From DATAEE01 sp036258175 (GTDB lineage Bacteria; Acidobacteriota; Vicinamibacteria; Vicinamibacterales; 2-12-FULL-66-21), in the NCBI GenBank assembly GCA_036258175.1, contig DATAEE010000391.1:1-64000 (forward strand): a stretch of 64,000 nucleotides of DNA. Reading direction: 5' to 3'. The translations under genes and the position numbers were made by a program. Positions 26,765 to 36,478 of the stretch are shown here, one piece after another. Under the pieces are notes generated by a model. It saw nothing but the letters and a program-made list of their open reading frames with translations. It was not told the origin of the DNA and ran no database searches. The stretch's first letter is position 1. The number at the start of each line of letters is the position of its first letter.

Positions 26765-29700
26765 GTGGCTCTCTCGCAATTTCATCCTGTCGTGGCGCGC
26801 TGGTTTGCCGAGACGCTCGGCGAACCGACGACGGCTCAGGTCCGCGGGTGGGCGTCGATCCGCGAAGGCCGTCATGCGCTCGTGGCGGCCCCGACCGGAT
26901 CGGGCAAGACACTCGCGGCATTCCTCGGCGCGCTCGACGATCTCCTTCAAGAAGGATTACGAGGCCCGCTGCCGGATGAGGTGCGAGTCGTCTACGTCTC
27001 GCCTCTGAAGGCGCTCAGCGCGGACATCGTCAAAAACCTCGGCGAGCCGCGGCGCGGAATCCGGGAGCTGGCGGAGGAGGCGGACCTCGACGCGCCGCGC
27101 ATTACGGCGGCGGTGCGGACCGGCGACACGACTCAATCCGAGCGCGCCGCGATGCTGCGTACGCCGCCGCACATTCTAGTCACGACTCCCGAGTCGCTTT
27201 ACCTCCTGCTCACTGCGGAACGCAGCCGCGAGATGCTCCGCACCGCGCGCATGGTCATCGTGGACGAGATCCACGCCGTCATCGGGACCAGACGTGGCGC
27301 GCACCTCGCGCTGTCGCTGGAGCGGCTCGAGGCATTGACCGAGGGGACGCTCCAACGCGTCGGTCTTTCGGCTACTCAGAATCCAATCGAAGAAGTTGCC
27401 CGGTACCTCATTGGCACCGATCGCACCGAGTGCGCCATCGTCGATGAAGGGCACCGCAGGGAAATGGATCTTGCGCTGGAGATCCCGCGGTCGCCGATCG
27501 AAGCGGTGATGTCCCACGAGGTGTGGGAGGAGTACTACGATCGCCTGACCGAGCTGATCGCGGCGCACCGGACGACGCTGGTGTTCGTGAACACGCGGCG
27601 TCTGGCGGAGCGGGTGGCCCGGCACCTCAGCGACCGCTTAGGCGACACCGTCGTCACGGCGCATCACGGCAGCCTGTCGAAGGAGCGGCGGCTCGATGCG
27701 GAATCACGACTCAAAGGCGGTCACCTGAAAGCGCTCGTCGCGACCGCGTCCCTTGAACTTGGCATCGACATCGGCTCGGTCGATCTCGTCTGCCAGATCG
27801 GCTCGCCGCATCACATCGCGACCTTCCTGCAGCGCGTCGGGCGGTCCGGCCACAGCATCCATGGGCTGCCGAAGGGGCGGCTGTTTGCCGTCTCGCGCGA
27901 CGACCTCGTCGAGTGCGCCGCGCTGGTGCGGTCGGTCAGGCGCGGCGAGCTCGACCGGATCGTGTCGCACGACGCGCCGCTCGACGTGCTGGCGCAGCAG
28001 GTGGTCGCTGAGTCGGCGTCCCGTGAGTATTCGGAGGACGAGTTGTTCGCGCTCGTGCGGCGGGCGTGGCCTTACCGCGCGCTCGAGCGGCGCGACTTCG
28101 ATGCCGTGGTCAAGATGACGGCCGAGGGGTTCGCCACGCGGAGGGGCCGCCGCAGCGCCCTCGTCCATCGAGATGAAGTGAATGCGAAGGTGAGGGGACG
28201 TCGCGGCGCCCGCTCGCTCGCGATCACCTCGGGTGGCGCCATCCCGGAAGTGGCGGACTACCGCGTTGTGCTGGTCCCGGAGGACACGTTCATCGGCACG
28301 CTGAACGAGGACTTCGCGATCGAGAGCTCCGCCGGAGACATCTTTCAACTCGGCAACGCGTCGTGGCAGATCCTGCAGGTCGGCCCGGGCATCGTGCGCG
28401 TAGCGGACGCGAAAGGAGCACCGCCGACAATACCGTTCTGGTTCGGCGAGGCGCCGGCGCGCAGCGACGAGCTGTCACGCTCGGTCAGCAATCTGCGCTC
28501 GGAAGTCGAGAGCGCGCTGGAAAAGGGGACAGCCCCCTTTTTACAAGAAACGGAAAAAGGTGACTGTCCTCTTTCTCCCGCCGCCGCGGAGCAGATCGTC
28601 GCGTACCTGGCCGACGGGCGGCGGGCGCTGGGCGTGCTGCCGACACAGGACACGCTCGTGCTCGAGCGCTTCTTCGACGAATCGGGCGGGATGCAGCTCG
28701 TGCTTCATGCGCCGTTCGGCAGCCGCGTGAACCGCGCGTGGGGTCTCGCACTCCGCAAGCGCTTCTGCCGGCAGTTCAACTTCGAGCTGCAGGCGGCGGC
28801 CAACGAGGACGCCATCCTACTCTCGCTCGGGCCGCAGCACTCGTTCCCGCTGGCGGACGTGTTCCGGTACCTGCACCCTGCGACGGCGCGGGACGTGCTG
28901 GTGCAAGCATTCCTCGACGCGCCCGTGTTCCAGACGCGCTGGCGCTGGAACACCACGGTGTCGCTCGCGGTCCCGCGCAACCGCCACGGCAAGAAAGTCC
29001 CGCCGCAGCTCCAGCGCATGCTGGCGGACGACTTGATGGCGGCGGTGTTTCCAGATGCGGCCGCGTGCCTCGAGAACATTCCGGGCGACCGGGAAATCCC
29101 GGACCATCCTCTGGTCAGTCAGACCGTTCGTGACTGCCTCGAGGAGGCGATGGACTTCGAGACGCTGTCGGCAGTGCTCGAGCGGATCCATCGTGGCGAG
29201 TTGCGTCTCGTGTCGCGCGACACGCCTGAACCATCACCGCTCGCGCACGAAATCCTGAACGCTCGCCCGTACGCGTTCCTGGACGATGCCCCGCTCGAAG
29301 AGCGCCGGACCCAGGCCGTCTATACCCGACGCGCGACGGAGCCGGCGTCCGGAGGAGACCTCGGCGCGCTCGACGTGGCGGCGATCGAACGGGTGCGCGA
29401 CGACGCACGGCCAGAGCCGCGCGACGCCGACGAGCTGCACGACGCGCTGCTGACTGCAGGATTCCTGACGATGGGGGAGGGGGCCGCCTTCCAGCCCGAG
29501 CTGTTCGAGCCCCTGATTGCCGGTGGTCGGATCACTCGCGTAGTGGCGCAGCCCTTCAGGGCTGCGGAAGCGGACTGGCTCTGGACAACAGCCGAACGGC
29601 TTCCCGAGCTGCTCGCGGTTCATCCGGGCGCGTCCCTCGATCCGCCGGTCATGCCCCCGGCATCGCGCACCGCACGAACCTGGAGGCGCGAGGAAGCGAT

Positions 29701-31081
29701 CGTCGAGCTGCTTCGCGGCAGACTCACGGTTACCGGACCGACGACGGCCGGCGAACTGGCGCAGTCCCTCGACGTCACCGAAGCAGAGGCGATGACGGCC
29801 CTCGAGGCGCTCGAAGCGGAAGGCGTCGTCCTGCGCGGTTTTTTCACGCCCGAATCCGCGCTGGAATGGTGCGATCGGCGGCTGCTCGCGCGAATCCATC
29901 GCTACACGCTCAATCGCCTTCGCGCGGAGATCGAGCCGGTGAGTCCGGCCGACTTCATGCGTTTCCTGTTCGTGTGGCAGCACGTGGACAAGACGACGCG
30001 TCTGAGCGGCCTCGACGGTCTGCGCGCGGTTGTCGGAGAGCTCGACGGGTTCGAACTGCCAGCGCGCGCGTGGGAGCGGTCGGTGCTTCCTGCGCGGCTC
30101 GATCGCTACGAGCCGTCGATGCTCGACCTGCTGTGCCTCACCGGTCATGTGGGATGGGCGCGTCTCTCCGCGGGATCAGTACCTGTGGCGGGCGTCAGCC
30201 CGATCGCGCTGTTTCTTCGAGAGCACGCTGACGGTTGGCTGACGCTGCGCGCCGAAGGTGGTACGAGGCTTCCGCCTAGTCCGCCGGACGAGGAGCCATC
30301 GCTGACCCCGCTCACGCGCACCGTGCTGGGCGTACTCGTGGCGCGCGGCGCATCGTTCCTCAAAGAGATCGCAACGGCTTGCGCGATCGACGAGGTGACG
30401 GCTCGAAGCGCCGTCGGCGAGCTGGTCTCGGCGGGGCTCATCACGTCCGATGGCTTCGCCGGCCTGCGCGCGATCCTGCGCGCCCGGCGGCCGGATGCGG
30501 CCCGCGAACGCGGCGCCGATTCTTCAGGGCGCTGGTCGCTTCTTCGGCCACGGATCACAGCGGATGACGGACCACAGATCACCGCGGATCGTGAAGCCGC
30601 CGTGGAGGTCCAGGCCTGGGCGCTTCTGCGCCGGTACGGCGTCGTGTTCCGCAGGCTGCTCGCGCGGGAGACGAACGCGGCGCCGTGGCGCGAACTGGCC
30701 CGCATGTATCGCCGCCTCGAAGCCCGTGGCGAGATCCGCGGCGGCCGGTTCGTGAGCGGCATGTCCGGCGAGCAGTTCGCGCTCGGCGAGGCGGTCGAGC
30801 GGCTGCGCGAGGTTCGCCGTACGCCGGTCGACGACACGCTCATTTCGATCAGCGCCGCCGATCCGCTCAACCTCGCGGGCATCGTGACGCCCGGCGACCG
30901 GGTGCCGGCGCGCGGCGCGAGCCGGATGGTCTACCGCCACGGCGTACCGATCGCGGTGATGGAAGGGGACTACGTGCGGCCGCTCGTCGAGTACGATTCT
31001 TCGCTCGCCGGCGAGGTCGCAACCGCGCTCGCCGGTCGGAGAGTGCCCGCGGTCCTGAGCGGTTTCGTCGGACGGCACTAA
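26765..31081 (+). CDS. lhr: Large Lhr-type ATP-dependent helicase
   Basis: About 1438 residues from GTG 26765; the upstream in-frame extension is repeat-derived. The N-terminal RecA pair has Walker A AAPTGSGKT, Walker B VDEIHAVIG, motif III LSATQNP and motif VI region QRVGRSGHS, followed by the Lhr winged-helix/core and a long C-terminal domain as in bacterial Lhr. Lhr proteins are 3'-5' nucleic-acid helicases linked to repair. Three repeats of different families are inserted in frame: family B at 28520-28576 (EKGTAPFLQETEKGDCPLS), family C at 29541-29570 (VVAQPFRAAEAD) and family A at 30543-30598 (RPRITADDGPQITADRE). The frame is intact across all of them. Confidence 0.93.
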   Translation: MALSQFHPVVARWFAETLGEPTTAQVRGWASIREGRHALVAAPTGSGKTLAAFLGALDDLLQEGLRGPLPDEVRVVYVSPLKALSADIVKNLGEPRRGIRELAEEADLDAPRITAAVRTGDTTQSERAAMLRTPPHILVTTPESLYLLLTAERSREMLRTARMVIVDEIHAVIGTRRGAHLALSLERLEALTEGTLQRVGLSATQNPIEEVARYLIGTDRTECAIVDEGHRREMDLALEIPRSPIEAVMSHEVWEEYYDRLTELIAAHRTTLVFVNTRRLAERVARHLSDRLGDTVVTAHHGSLSKERRLDAESRLKGGHLKALVATASLELGIDIGSVDLVCQIGSPHHIATFLQRVGRSGHSIHGLPKGRLFAVSRDDLVECAALVRSVRRGELDRIVSHDAPLDVLAQQVVAESASREYSEDELFALVRRAWPYRALERRDFDAVVKMTAEGFATRRGRRSALVHRDEVNAKVRGRRGARSLAITSGGAIPEVADYRVVLVPEDTFIGTLNEDFAIESSAGDIFQLGNASWQILQVGPGIVRVADAKGAPPTIPFWFGEAPARSDELSRSVSNLRSEVESALEKGTAPFLQETEKGDCPLSPAAAEQIVAYLADGRRALGVLPTQDTLVLERFFDESGGMQLVLHAPFGSRVNRAWGLALRKRFCRQFNFELQAAANEDAILLSLGPQHSFPLADVFRYLHPATARDVLVQAFLDAPVFQTRWRWNTTVSLAVPRNRHGKKVPPQLQRMLADDLMAAVFPDAAACLENIPGDREIPDHPLVSQTVRDCLEEAMDFETLSAVLERIHRGELRLVSRDTPEPSPLAHEILNARPYAFLDDAPLEERRTQAVYTRRATEPASGGDLGALDVAAIERVRDDARPEPRDADELHDALLTAGFLTMGEGAAFQPELFEPLIAGGRITRVVAQPFRAAEADWLWTTAERLPELLAVHPGASLDPPVMPPASRTARTWRREEAIVELLRGRLTVTGPTTAGELAQSLDVTEAEAMTALEALEAEGVVLRGFFTPESALEWCDRRLLARIHRYTLNRLRAEIEPVSPADFMRFLFVWQHVDKTTRLSGLDGLRAVVGELDGFELPARAWERSVLPARLDRYEPSMLDLLCLTGHVGWARLSAGSVPVAGVSPIALFLREHADGWLTLRAEGGTRLPPSPPDEEPSLTPLTRTVLGVLVARGASFLKEIATACAIDEVTARSAVGELVSAGLITSDGFAGLRAILRARRPDAARERGADSSGRWSLLRPRITADDGPQITADREAAVEVQAWALLRRYGVVFRRLLARETNAAPWRELARMYRRLEARGEIRGGRFVSGMSGEQFALGEAVERLREVRRTPVDDTLISISAADPLNLAGIVTPGDRVPARGASRMVYRHGVPIAVMEGDYVRPLVEYDSSLAGEVATALAGRRVPAVLSGFVGRH
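28520..28576. repeat. Family B palindrome inside lhr
   Basis: Inverted repeat AAAAGGGGACAGCCCCCTTT (left, from 28520) and AAAAAGGTGACTGTCCTC (right, ending about 28576), in frame within the helicase coding sequence. It adds a hydrophilic segment of about 19 residues in a linker region between the helicase core and the following domain. Confidence 0.85.
29541..29570. repeat. Family C hairpin inside lhr
   Basis: TAGTGGCGCAGCCCTTCAGG with stems GCAGCCC (29548-29554) and GGGCTGC (29559-29565) and loop TTCA, translated in frame as part of VVAQPFRAAEAD. Confidence 0.85.
30543..30598. repeat. Family A fragment inside lhr
   Basis: GGCCACGGATCACAGCGGAT followed by GACGGACCACAGATCACCGC, matching the intergenic family A elements, translated in frame in the C-terminal part of the helicase. 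Confidence 0.75.
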
Positions 31082-31109
31082 GCACAGATCGTCGATGCCT
31101 CGTGCCTTG

Positions 31110-31231
31110 TGCCGGGTGCCTGGTGCGAACGGGGTGCCGGGTGCCTGGTGGGTGCCTGGTGCTTGGTGAGTGCGTGGTGCACCCGGCACCCACCTGGCAC
31201 CCGGCACCCCGCTCGCACCAGGCACCAGGCA
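31110..31231. repeat. Family E long inverted repeat (53-bp arms)
   Basis: Left arm 31110-31162 and right arm 31179-31231 are complementary at 49 of 53 positions, with a 16-base spacer. Both arms are made of GGTGCCTGGTG/GGGTGCCGGGTGC units. It lies between the lhr stop and gltB and would form a very stable hairpin; it could terminate lhr transcription. The remaining gap to 31379 shows no gene or clear promoter. Confidence 0.9.
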
Positions 31232-31379
31232 TGTGGCACCAGGCACCCAGACGCCAAACAGCGATCGAATCGAATTCTCAAATCTTCGTCATCTCGAGAT
31301 GTGATGGTGAGAAGATCATCGACATCATGCGGAGATTCTATGAATCGATCGCGAGCGCGCTCGCTATCATGCGTTCGCG

Positions 31380-34300
31380 TTGTCTCGATCGCTTCCTCCG
31401 CTCTATCGTCCGGAGCTCGAACGTGACGCCTGCGGCGTCGGCCTCGTCGCCGACGCGCGAGGACGACGAAGTCACGGGATCGTCGAGCGTGCGCTCGACG
31501 CGCTCGCTAGGCTCGCGCATCGCGGCGCCGCGCGGCCCTCGTGTCCGGACGGCGCCGGGATCCTGACGCAGATTCCGTGGACTCTCTTCGCGCGCGAGCT
31601 GTCGACCCGGCGGCCGCGGGCGGGCGGGACGCGGATGGCGGGCATGTTCTTCTGGCCGGCGGGCGCGAAAGCGGTGGTTGCGCCGGCCATCGAGCGCGCG
31701 ATCCGTTCAGCGGGCTGGCCGGTCGGGCAGTGGCGGCAGGTTCCGGTCGACGCGAGCGTGCTCGACCCCGTCGCCCGCTCTGCGCAGCCGGAGATCTGGC
31801 AGGCGATCGGGTTCGCCGACGGGACGCTGGCCGATCCCGATACCCGCCTTCACCGCGCCCGGCTCCGCATCGAGAAGTACGCCACCCGCATCAAGCTCGC
31901 CGGCTTCTCCGTCGTGTCGCTGTCCACCTCGACGCTGGTGTACAAGGGGCTCGTCACGCCGGCGCAGCTGCCGGTTTTCTATCCAGACCTTCGCAGCCCC
32001 GCGTTCGACAGCGCGCTCGCGATCGTACACCAACGCTTCAGCACCAACACGGCGCCGGAGTGGCGCCTCGCGCAGCCGTTCCGCATGCTCGCGCACAACG
32101 GGGAGATCGACACCATCCAGGGCAACCGCCTCTGGATGCGCGCGCGCGCCCGCGACCCGAAGTGTCTCGGCGCTTACGCCGGCGGGCGCGTCGTCGACGA
32201 CACCGGCAGCGATTCGCAGAGCCTGGACGAGGCCGTCGAGCTCCTGCGCCACAGCGGATTCAGTCTGCCGCACGCGATCTCGCGCCTGCTGCCGCCCGCC
32301 TGGGAGCAGGACCGCGAGCTGGCGGCCGACGTCGCGGCGTTCTACGCCTACCAGGCGTGCTTCAGCGAACCGTGGGACGGTCCGGCGGCGATCGCGTTCA
32401 CCGACGGGCGCGTCATCGGCGCGGCGCTCGATCGCAATGGCTTCAGGCCGCTTCGCTACCTCCGGACCGCCGACGATCATCTGCTGCTCGGATCGGAGAC
32501 CGGCATCTTTGACGTGAGTCCGTCCGAGGTCATCACCCGAGGGCGCGTCGGCCCGGGCGGCATGATTGCCGTCGACACGGTCGCCGGCACCGTTCGCGAG
32601 ACCGCCGCCATCCGCGCGTCGCTCGCGCGGCAGCGTCCGTACGGGCGGCTGCTCGCGCGCGCCGTCGTGAAGGTTGACGCCCCGCGGCGCGGGCGGATCC
32701 GTTCGCGCATGCCGGCCGGGGAGCTCCTCGTCGCCGAGCAGCGGCGCTTCGCGTACACGCGCGAAGAGATCGAGCTGATTCTCCGCGTCATGGCCGAGCA
32801 CGGGGAGGAGGCGGTCGGCTCGATGGGGGACGACACGCCGCCGGCGGCGCTGTCCCGGTCGTCGCGCATCCTTCCCGATTTCTTCCGTCAGCGCTTCGCG
32901 CAGGTCACGAATCCACCGATGGATCCGATCCGCGAAGCATGCGCGATGTCGCTTGGCGTCCTCATCGGCCCGCGCGCCGGCTATCTCGACGAGTCCGAAC
33001 TGCTGCCGGAGGGCGGATTGGTCGGGCTCCCGTCGCCGATCCTCAGCGAGGACCAGTTTGGCCGGCTGCTTGGTCAATTCGGCCGGGAGGGCGTCGCGCG
33101 CATCCCGCTGGTGTTTCCAGCCGATGGCGGAGAGGATGCGCTGGAGTCGGCGCTCGAGGAAGTGGTCGCGACGGCGGCCGCGTCCGTGGACGCGGGCGCG
33201 AAGCTCCTCGTTCTCAGCGATCGTGACATCGATCCGGGTCGCGCGCCGATCCCGGCGCTGCTGGGAACGGCGGCGGTGCATCACCGCCTCGCCGCGCGCG
33301 GCCGCCGGATGCGCGTCAGCCTCGTCGTCGAAACCGGCGAAGCGCGCGATCCGCATCAGATCGCCACGCTGTTCGCCTACGGCGCGGCTGCGGTCTTCCC
33401 CTATCTCGCGTACGCGACGGTCGCGTCGCTCATGCCGCGCGGGCGCATCGGCGCGGGGGTCGAGCGGTATCGGCAGACGCTCGAACACGGGCTGCTGAAG
33501 ATCTTCTCGAAGATGGGCGTGAGCACGTTCAGTGGGTATTGCGGTGGGCAGCAGTTCGAGACTCTCGGCCTCGACCGTTCGATCGTGGATCGCTTCTTCC
33601 CCGGGACGCCGTCGCCGCTCGGCGGCTTGACGCTCCGCGATCTGGCAGCGCAGATTCTGAGCCGGCAAACCGCCGGCGTACCCGCGTTCCCCGGGTTTCA
33701 TACCTACCGGCGCGATGGCGAGTATCACGCCAACAATCCCGTGATCGTGCGCCAGCTCCATCGCGCGGCCGGTTCGCAGAACGAAGAAGCGTACGACGCG
33801 TTCGCGCGTCTCGTCGTCGAACGGCCGCCGACGGCGCTGAGAGATCTTCTCGAATTTCGCGCGGCGGAGGCGGTCGCCATCGAAGAAGTCGAACCGGCCG
33901 ACGAGATCTGCCGCCGCTTCTTCGCGTCAGCGATGTCGGTGGGCGCGTTGAGCCCCGAAGCGCATCGGACGATTGCGATCGCGATGAACCGGCTCGGCGG
34001 CCGCAGCAACAGTGGTGAAGGCGGCGAGGAGCCCGAGCGGTATCGCCGCCGCGAGGGATCGGACTGGGCGGGAAGTGCGATCAAACAGATCGCGTCGGCG
34101 CGGTTCGGCGTGACGCCCGCATATCTGATTTCGGCGGATGAGATCCAGATCAAGATTGCACAGGGATCGAAGCCGGGCGAGGGCGGGCAGCTTCCGGCCG
34201 TCAAGGTCGTCGATCACATCGCGCGGCTGCGGCACGCGCAGTCAGGCATCACGCTGATCTCGCCGCCGGTCCATCACGACATCTACAGCATCGAGGATCT

Positions 34301-35801
34301 CGCGCAGCTGGTGTTCGACCTGAAGCGGTTTCATCCGGTCGCGCGGATCGGCGTCAAGCTGGTCGCGCAGACCGGCGTTGGGATTGTCGCCGCCGGCGTC
34401 GTCAAGGCCGGAGCCGACGCCGTGCAGATCAGCGGACACGATGGCGGCACGGGTGCGTCGCCGCGCGCGTCGATCAAGCACGTCGGCATGCCCTGGGAGC
34501 TGGGCCTGGCCGAGGCGCAGCAGGTACTCGAACATCATGGCCTGAGGGACCGTGTCCGGTTGCAAGTGGACGGCGGCTTGAAGATCGGGCGAGACATCGC
34601 GATCGCCGCCGCCCTTGGCGCGGATGAATTCGGGTTCGGCACAGCCGCCGTCGTCGCCATCGGCTGCGTCATGGCGCGCCAGTGCCATCTGAATACCTGC
34701 CCGGTCGGGATCGCGACGCAGCGTCCCGATCTGCGGGGCCGCTTTGCCGGAACGCCCGACATGCTCGTCGCCTACTTCCGGCTGCTCGCTGAGGACGTGC
34801 GGCGGATGCTCGCCCGTGTCGGGCTCCGGCGCCTTGACGATCTGATCGGTCGATCCGATCTGCTTTCGGCGCGAGACGGTGGCTCGGCCCGCCTCGACGT
34901 CACGCCGCTTCTGGCGAGACCGCAAGAAGTTCGGCTCGAGCCGGAAACCACCTGCGACGGTGTGGCGCCAGGCTTTAGCCTGGCGGGTCTCGACACAATC
35001 GATGACGAACTCCTCAGCGTCGTCAGCCCGCAGCACCCCCTCGAGCTGTGCGGCACCGTTCGAAACACGGATCGAGCGGTCGGTGCGCGGCTCGCCGGCC
35101 GAATCGCGGCACGCTTCGGCGACGCGGGCCTGCCGGATGGTTCGATCCGAATCGCGCTCGCGGGATCGGCGGGACAGAGCTTCGGCGCGTTCATGCTGCC
35201 GGGCATGTGGCTGCACCTGACGGGCGACGCGAATGATTACGTCGGAAAGGGTATGCACGGCGGCGAGATCGTGATCAGACCGGCGTCGACGTCAGGCGCC
35301 GGGGGCGTGATCGTGGGCAACACGGTTCTCTACGGCGCCACGGGCGGGCGCGCGTTCATCGCCGGAGCCGCGGGCGAGCGCTTCGCCGTACGCAACAGCG
35401 GCGCGACCGCCGTCGTCGAGGGGGTCGGGGATCATGCCTGCGAATACATGACCGGCGGACGCGTCGTCGTGCTCGGCTTGACTGGACGGAACTTCGCCGC
35501 CGGAATGACCGGCGGTAGTGCTTTCGTCCTCGATTCCACACGCGGTTTTCAGCAGCGTTGCAACAACGCGATGGTCGACGTCGTGTCGCTCGATGAAGAC
35601 GATTGGGACGAGTTGACGGTGCTGCTGACGCTGCATCATGAGCTCACCGCCAGCCGGACGGCGCGACAGTTGCTCGAAATCGGCAGTGAAGCGGCGACCG
35701 CGTTTTGGAAGATCGTTCCGAAGGGCCAGCCAGCGCGACAGGAGCGCGACGAGCGCACCACGTTCGAGATCGCGGCCGCACCAGCTCAGGCGTTCCAGTA
35801 G
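31380..35801 (+). CDS. gltB: Glutamate synthase large subunit
   Basis: A 1473-residue protein, full length for the family, with a TTG start at 31380. The N-terminal glutaminase nucleophile is Cys18 in RDACGVGLVADARG after a 17-residue propeptide. The HNGEIDTIQGNR motif follows, then the central and FMN-binding domains (GQLPAVKVVDHIARLRHAQS), the 3Fe-4S cysteines in CVMARQCHLNTCPVG and the C-terminal GXGXG domain (GDANDYVGKGMHGGE). It transfers the amide of glutamine to 2-oxoglutarate. No small subunit gltD is adjacent. A family C hairpin (34961-34986) is inserted in frame as GVAPGFSLAGL between the FMN and GXGXG domains. Confidence 0.95.
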   Translation: MSRSLPPLYRPELERDACGVGLVADARGRRSHGIVERALDALARLAHRGAARPSCPDGAGILTQIPWTLFARELSTRRPRAGGTRMAGMFFWPAGAKAVVAPAIERAIRSAGWPVGQWRQVPVDASVLDPVARSAQPEIWQAIGFADGTLADPDTRLHRARLRIEKYATRIKLAGFSVVSLSTSTLVYKGLVTPAQLPVFYPDLRSPAFDSALAIVHQRFSTNTAPEWRLAQPFRMLAHNGEIDTIQGNRLWMRARARDPKCLGAYAGGRVVDDTGSDSQSLDEAVELLRHSGFSLPHAISRLLPPAWEQDRELAADVAAFYAYQACFSEPWDGPAAIAFTDGRVIGAALDRNGFRPLRYLRTADDHLLLGSETGIFDVSPSEVITRGRVGPGGMIAVDTVAGTVRETAAIRASLARQRPYGRLLARAVVKVDAPRRGRIRSRMPAGELLVAEQRRFAYTREEIELILRVMAEHGEEAVGSMGDDTPPAALSRSSRILPDFFRQRFAQVTNPPMDPIREACAMSLGVLIGPRAGYLDESELLPEGGLVGLPSPILSEDQFGRLLGQFGREGVARIPLVFPADGGEDALESALEEVVATAAASVDAGAKLLVLSDRDIDPGRAPIPALLGTAAVHHRLAARGRRMRVSLVVETGEARDPHQIATLFAYGAAAVFPYLAYATVASLMPRGRIGAGVERYRQTLEHGLLKIFSKMGVSTFSGYCGGQQFETLGLDRSIVDRFFPGTPSPLGGLTLRDLAAQILSRQTAGVPAFPGFHTYRRDGEYHANNPVIVRQLHRAAGSQNEEAYDAFARLVVERPPTALRDLLEFRAAEAVAIEEVEPADEICRRFFASAMSVGALSPEAHRTIAIAMNRLGGRSNSGEGGEEPERYRRREGSDWAGSAIKQIASARFGVTPAYLISADEIQIKIAQGSKPGEGGQLPAVKVVDHIARLRHAQSGITLISPPVHHDIYSIEDLAQLVFDLKRFHPVARIGVKLVAQTGVGIVAAGVVKAGADAVQISGHDGGTGASPRASIKHVGMPWELGLAEAQQVLEHHGLRDRVRLQVDGGLKIGRDIAIAAALGADEFGFGTAAVVAIGCVMARQCHLNTCPVGIATQRPDLRGRFAGTPDMLVAYFRLLAEDVRRMLARVGLRRLDDLIGRSDLLSARDGGSARLDVTPLLARPQEVRLEPETTCDGVAPGFSLAGLDTIDDELLSVVSPQHPLELCGTVRNTDRAVGARLAGRIAARFGDAGLPDGSIRIALAGSAGQSFGAFMLPGMWLHLTGDANDYVGKGMHGGEIVIRPASTSGAGGVIVGNTVLYGATGGRAFIAGAAGERFAVRNSGATAVVEGVGDHACEYMTGGRVVVLGLTGRNFAAGMTGGSAFVLDSTRGFQQRCNNAMVDVVSLDEDDWDELTVLLTLHHELTASRTARQLLEIGSEAATAFWKIVPKGQPARQERDERTTFEIAAAPAQAFQ
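34961..34986. repeat. Family C hairpin inside gltB
   Basis: TGTGGCGCCAGGCTTTAGCC with stems GCCAGGC (34967-34973) and GCCTGGC (34978-34984) and loop TTTA, in frame at a domain junction of glutamate synthase. Confidence 0.8.
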
Positions 35802-35839
35802 AAACCCCTCACTCCCGCCGCAGCGTTTAGAATTCAGTA

Positions 35840-36478
35840 ATGAAGTCGATGCTGAAGGCGTTGGGGCTGCTCGTCCTGCTGCTCGTGATCTTCGGCGCGG
35901 TCGGTATCTGGTACCTCATGAGCACGGGCCTCAGTGCACGCGAGGAACCGGGAGCTCTGGAGGCCGTCGCGGCGAGGCGCGCGCGGACGCTGGCGATCGC
36001 CCGGCACGCGCGCTCGTTGCAGAACCCTGTCGCGTACTCGGATGACGTTGTCGCTTCAGGGCGTGCGCACTTTGCCGATCATTGCGCCAGCTGTCATGCC
36101 AACGACGGCAGCGGTGAAACAGAGATAGGCCGCGGCCTGTATCCCCGGGCGCCCGACATGCGCGCGTCCGCGACGCAGGAGCTCTCCGACGGGGAGCTCT
36201 TCTGGATCATCGAAAACGGCATCCGGTTCACCGGGATGCCGGCGTGGAGCACCGGCACGAAGGAAGGCCAGGAGGCGAGCTGGCATCTCGTGCACTTCAT
36301 CCGGCGACTGCCGAAGTTGACGAAGGCTGAGATCGAAGAAATGGAGGCGCTCAATCCGCGCTCGCCGGCGGAGCTCGAGGACGAGAAAGCGATCGAAGAG
36401 TTTCTGCGGGGCGGGGACAAATCAAGGTCCTCGCCGGCGCAGCCGAAGCATAGACATCCCGGAGACAGCGATGAATAG
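35840..36478 (+). CDS. Membrane-anchored c-type cytochrome
   Basis: A 212-residue protein with one N-terminal membrane helix (LGLLVLLLVIFGAVGIWYLM) and a single haem-binding site CASCH at residues 82-86. The likely distal ligand is the Met in RFTGMPAWS. This is a class I cytochrome c, periplasm-facing. It starts 38 bases after gltB but has no evident functional tie to it, and overlaps the next gene by 8 bases. The electron partner is unknown; the cupredoxin-like protein two genes on is a candidate. Confidence 0.88.
   Translation: MKSMLKALGLLVLLLVIFGAVGIWYLMSTGLSAREEPGALEAVAARRARTLAIARHARSLQNPVAYSDDVVASGRAHFADHCASCHANDGSGETEIGRGLYPRAPDMRASATQELSDGELFWIIENGIRFTGMPAWSTGTKEGQEASWHLVHFIRRLPKLTKAEIEEMEALNPRSPAELEDEKAIEEFLRGGDKSRSSPAQPKHRHPGDSDE

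Noticed and set aside
31110..31231. Possible CRISPR array
   Set aside because: Units are variable, unevenly spaced, lack unique spacers and form one large inverted repeat.
31707..33761. Long minus-strand open frame over gltB
   Set aside because: GC-rich antisense shadow without recognisable protein features, fully inside a confident gene.
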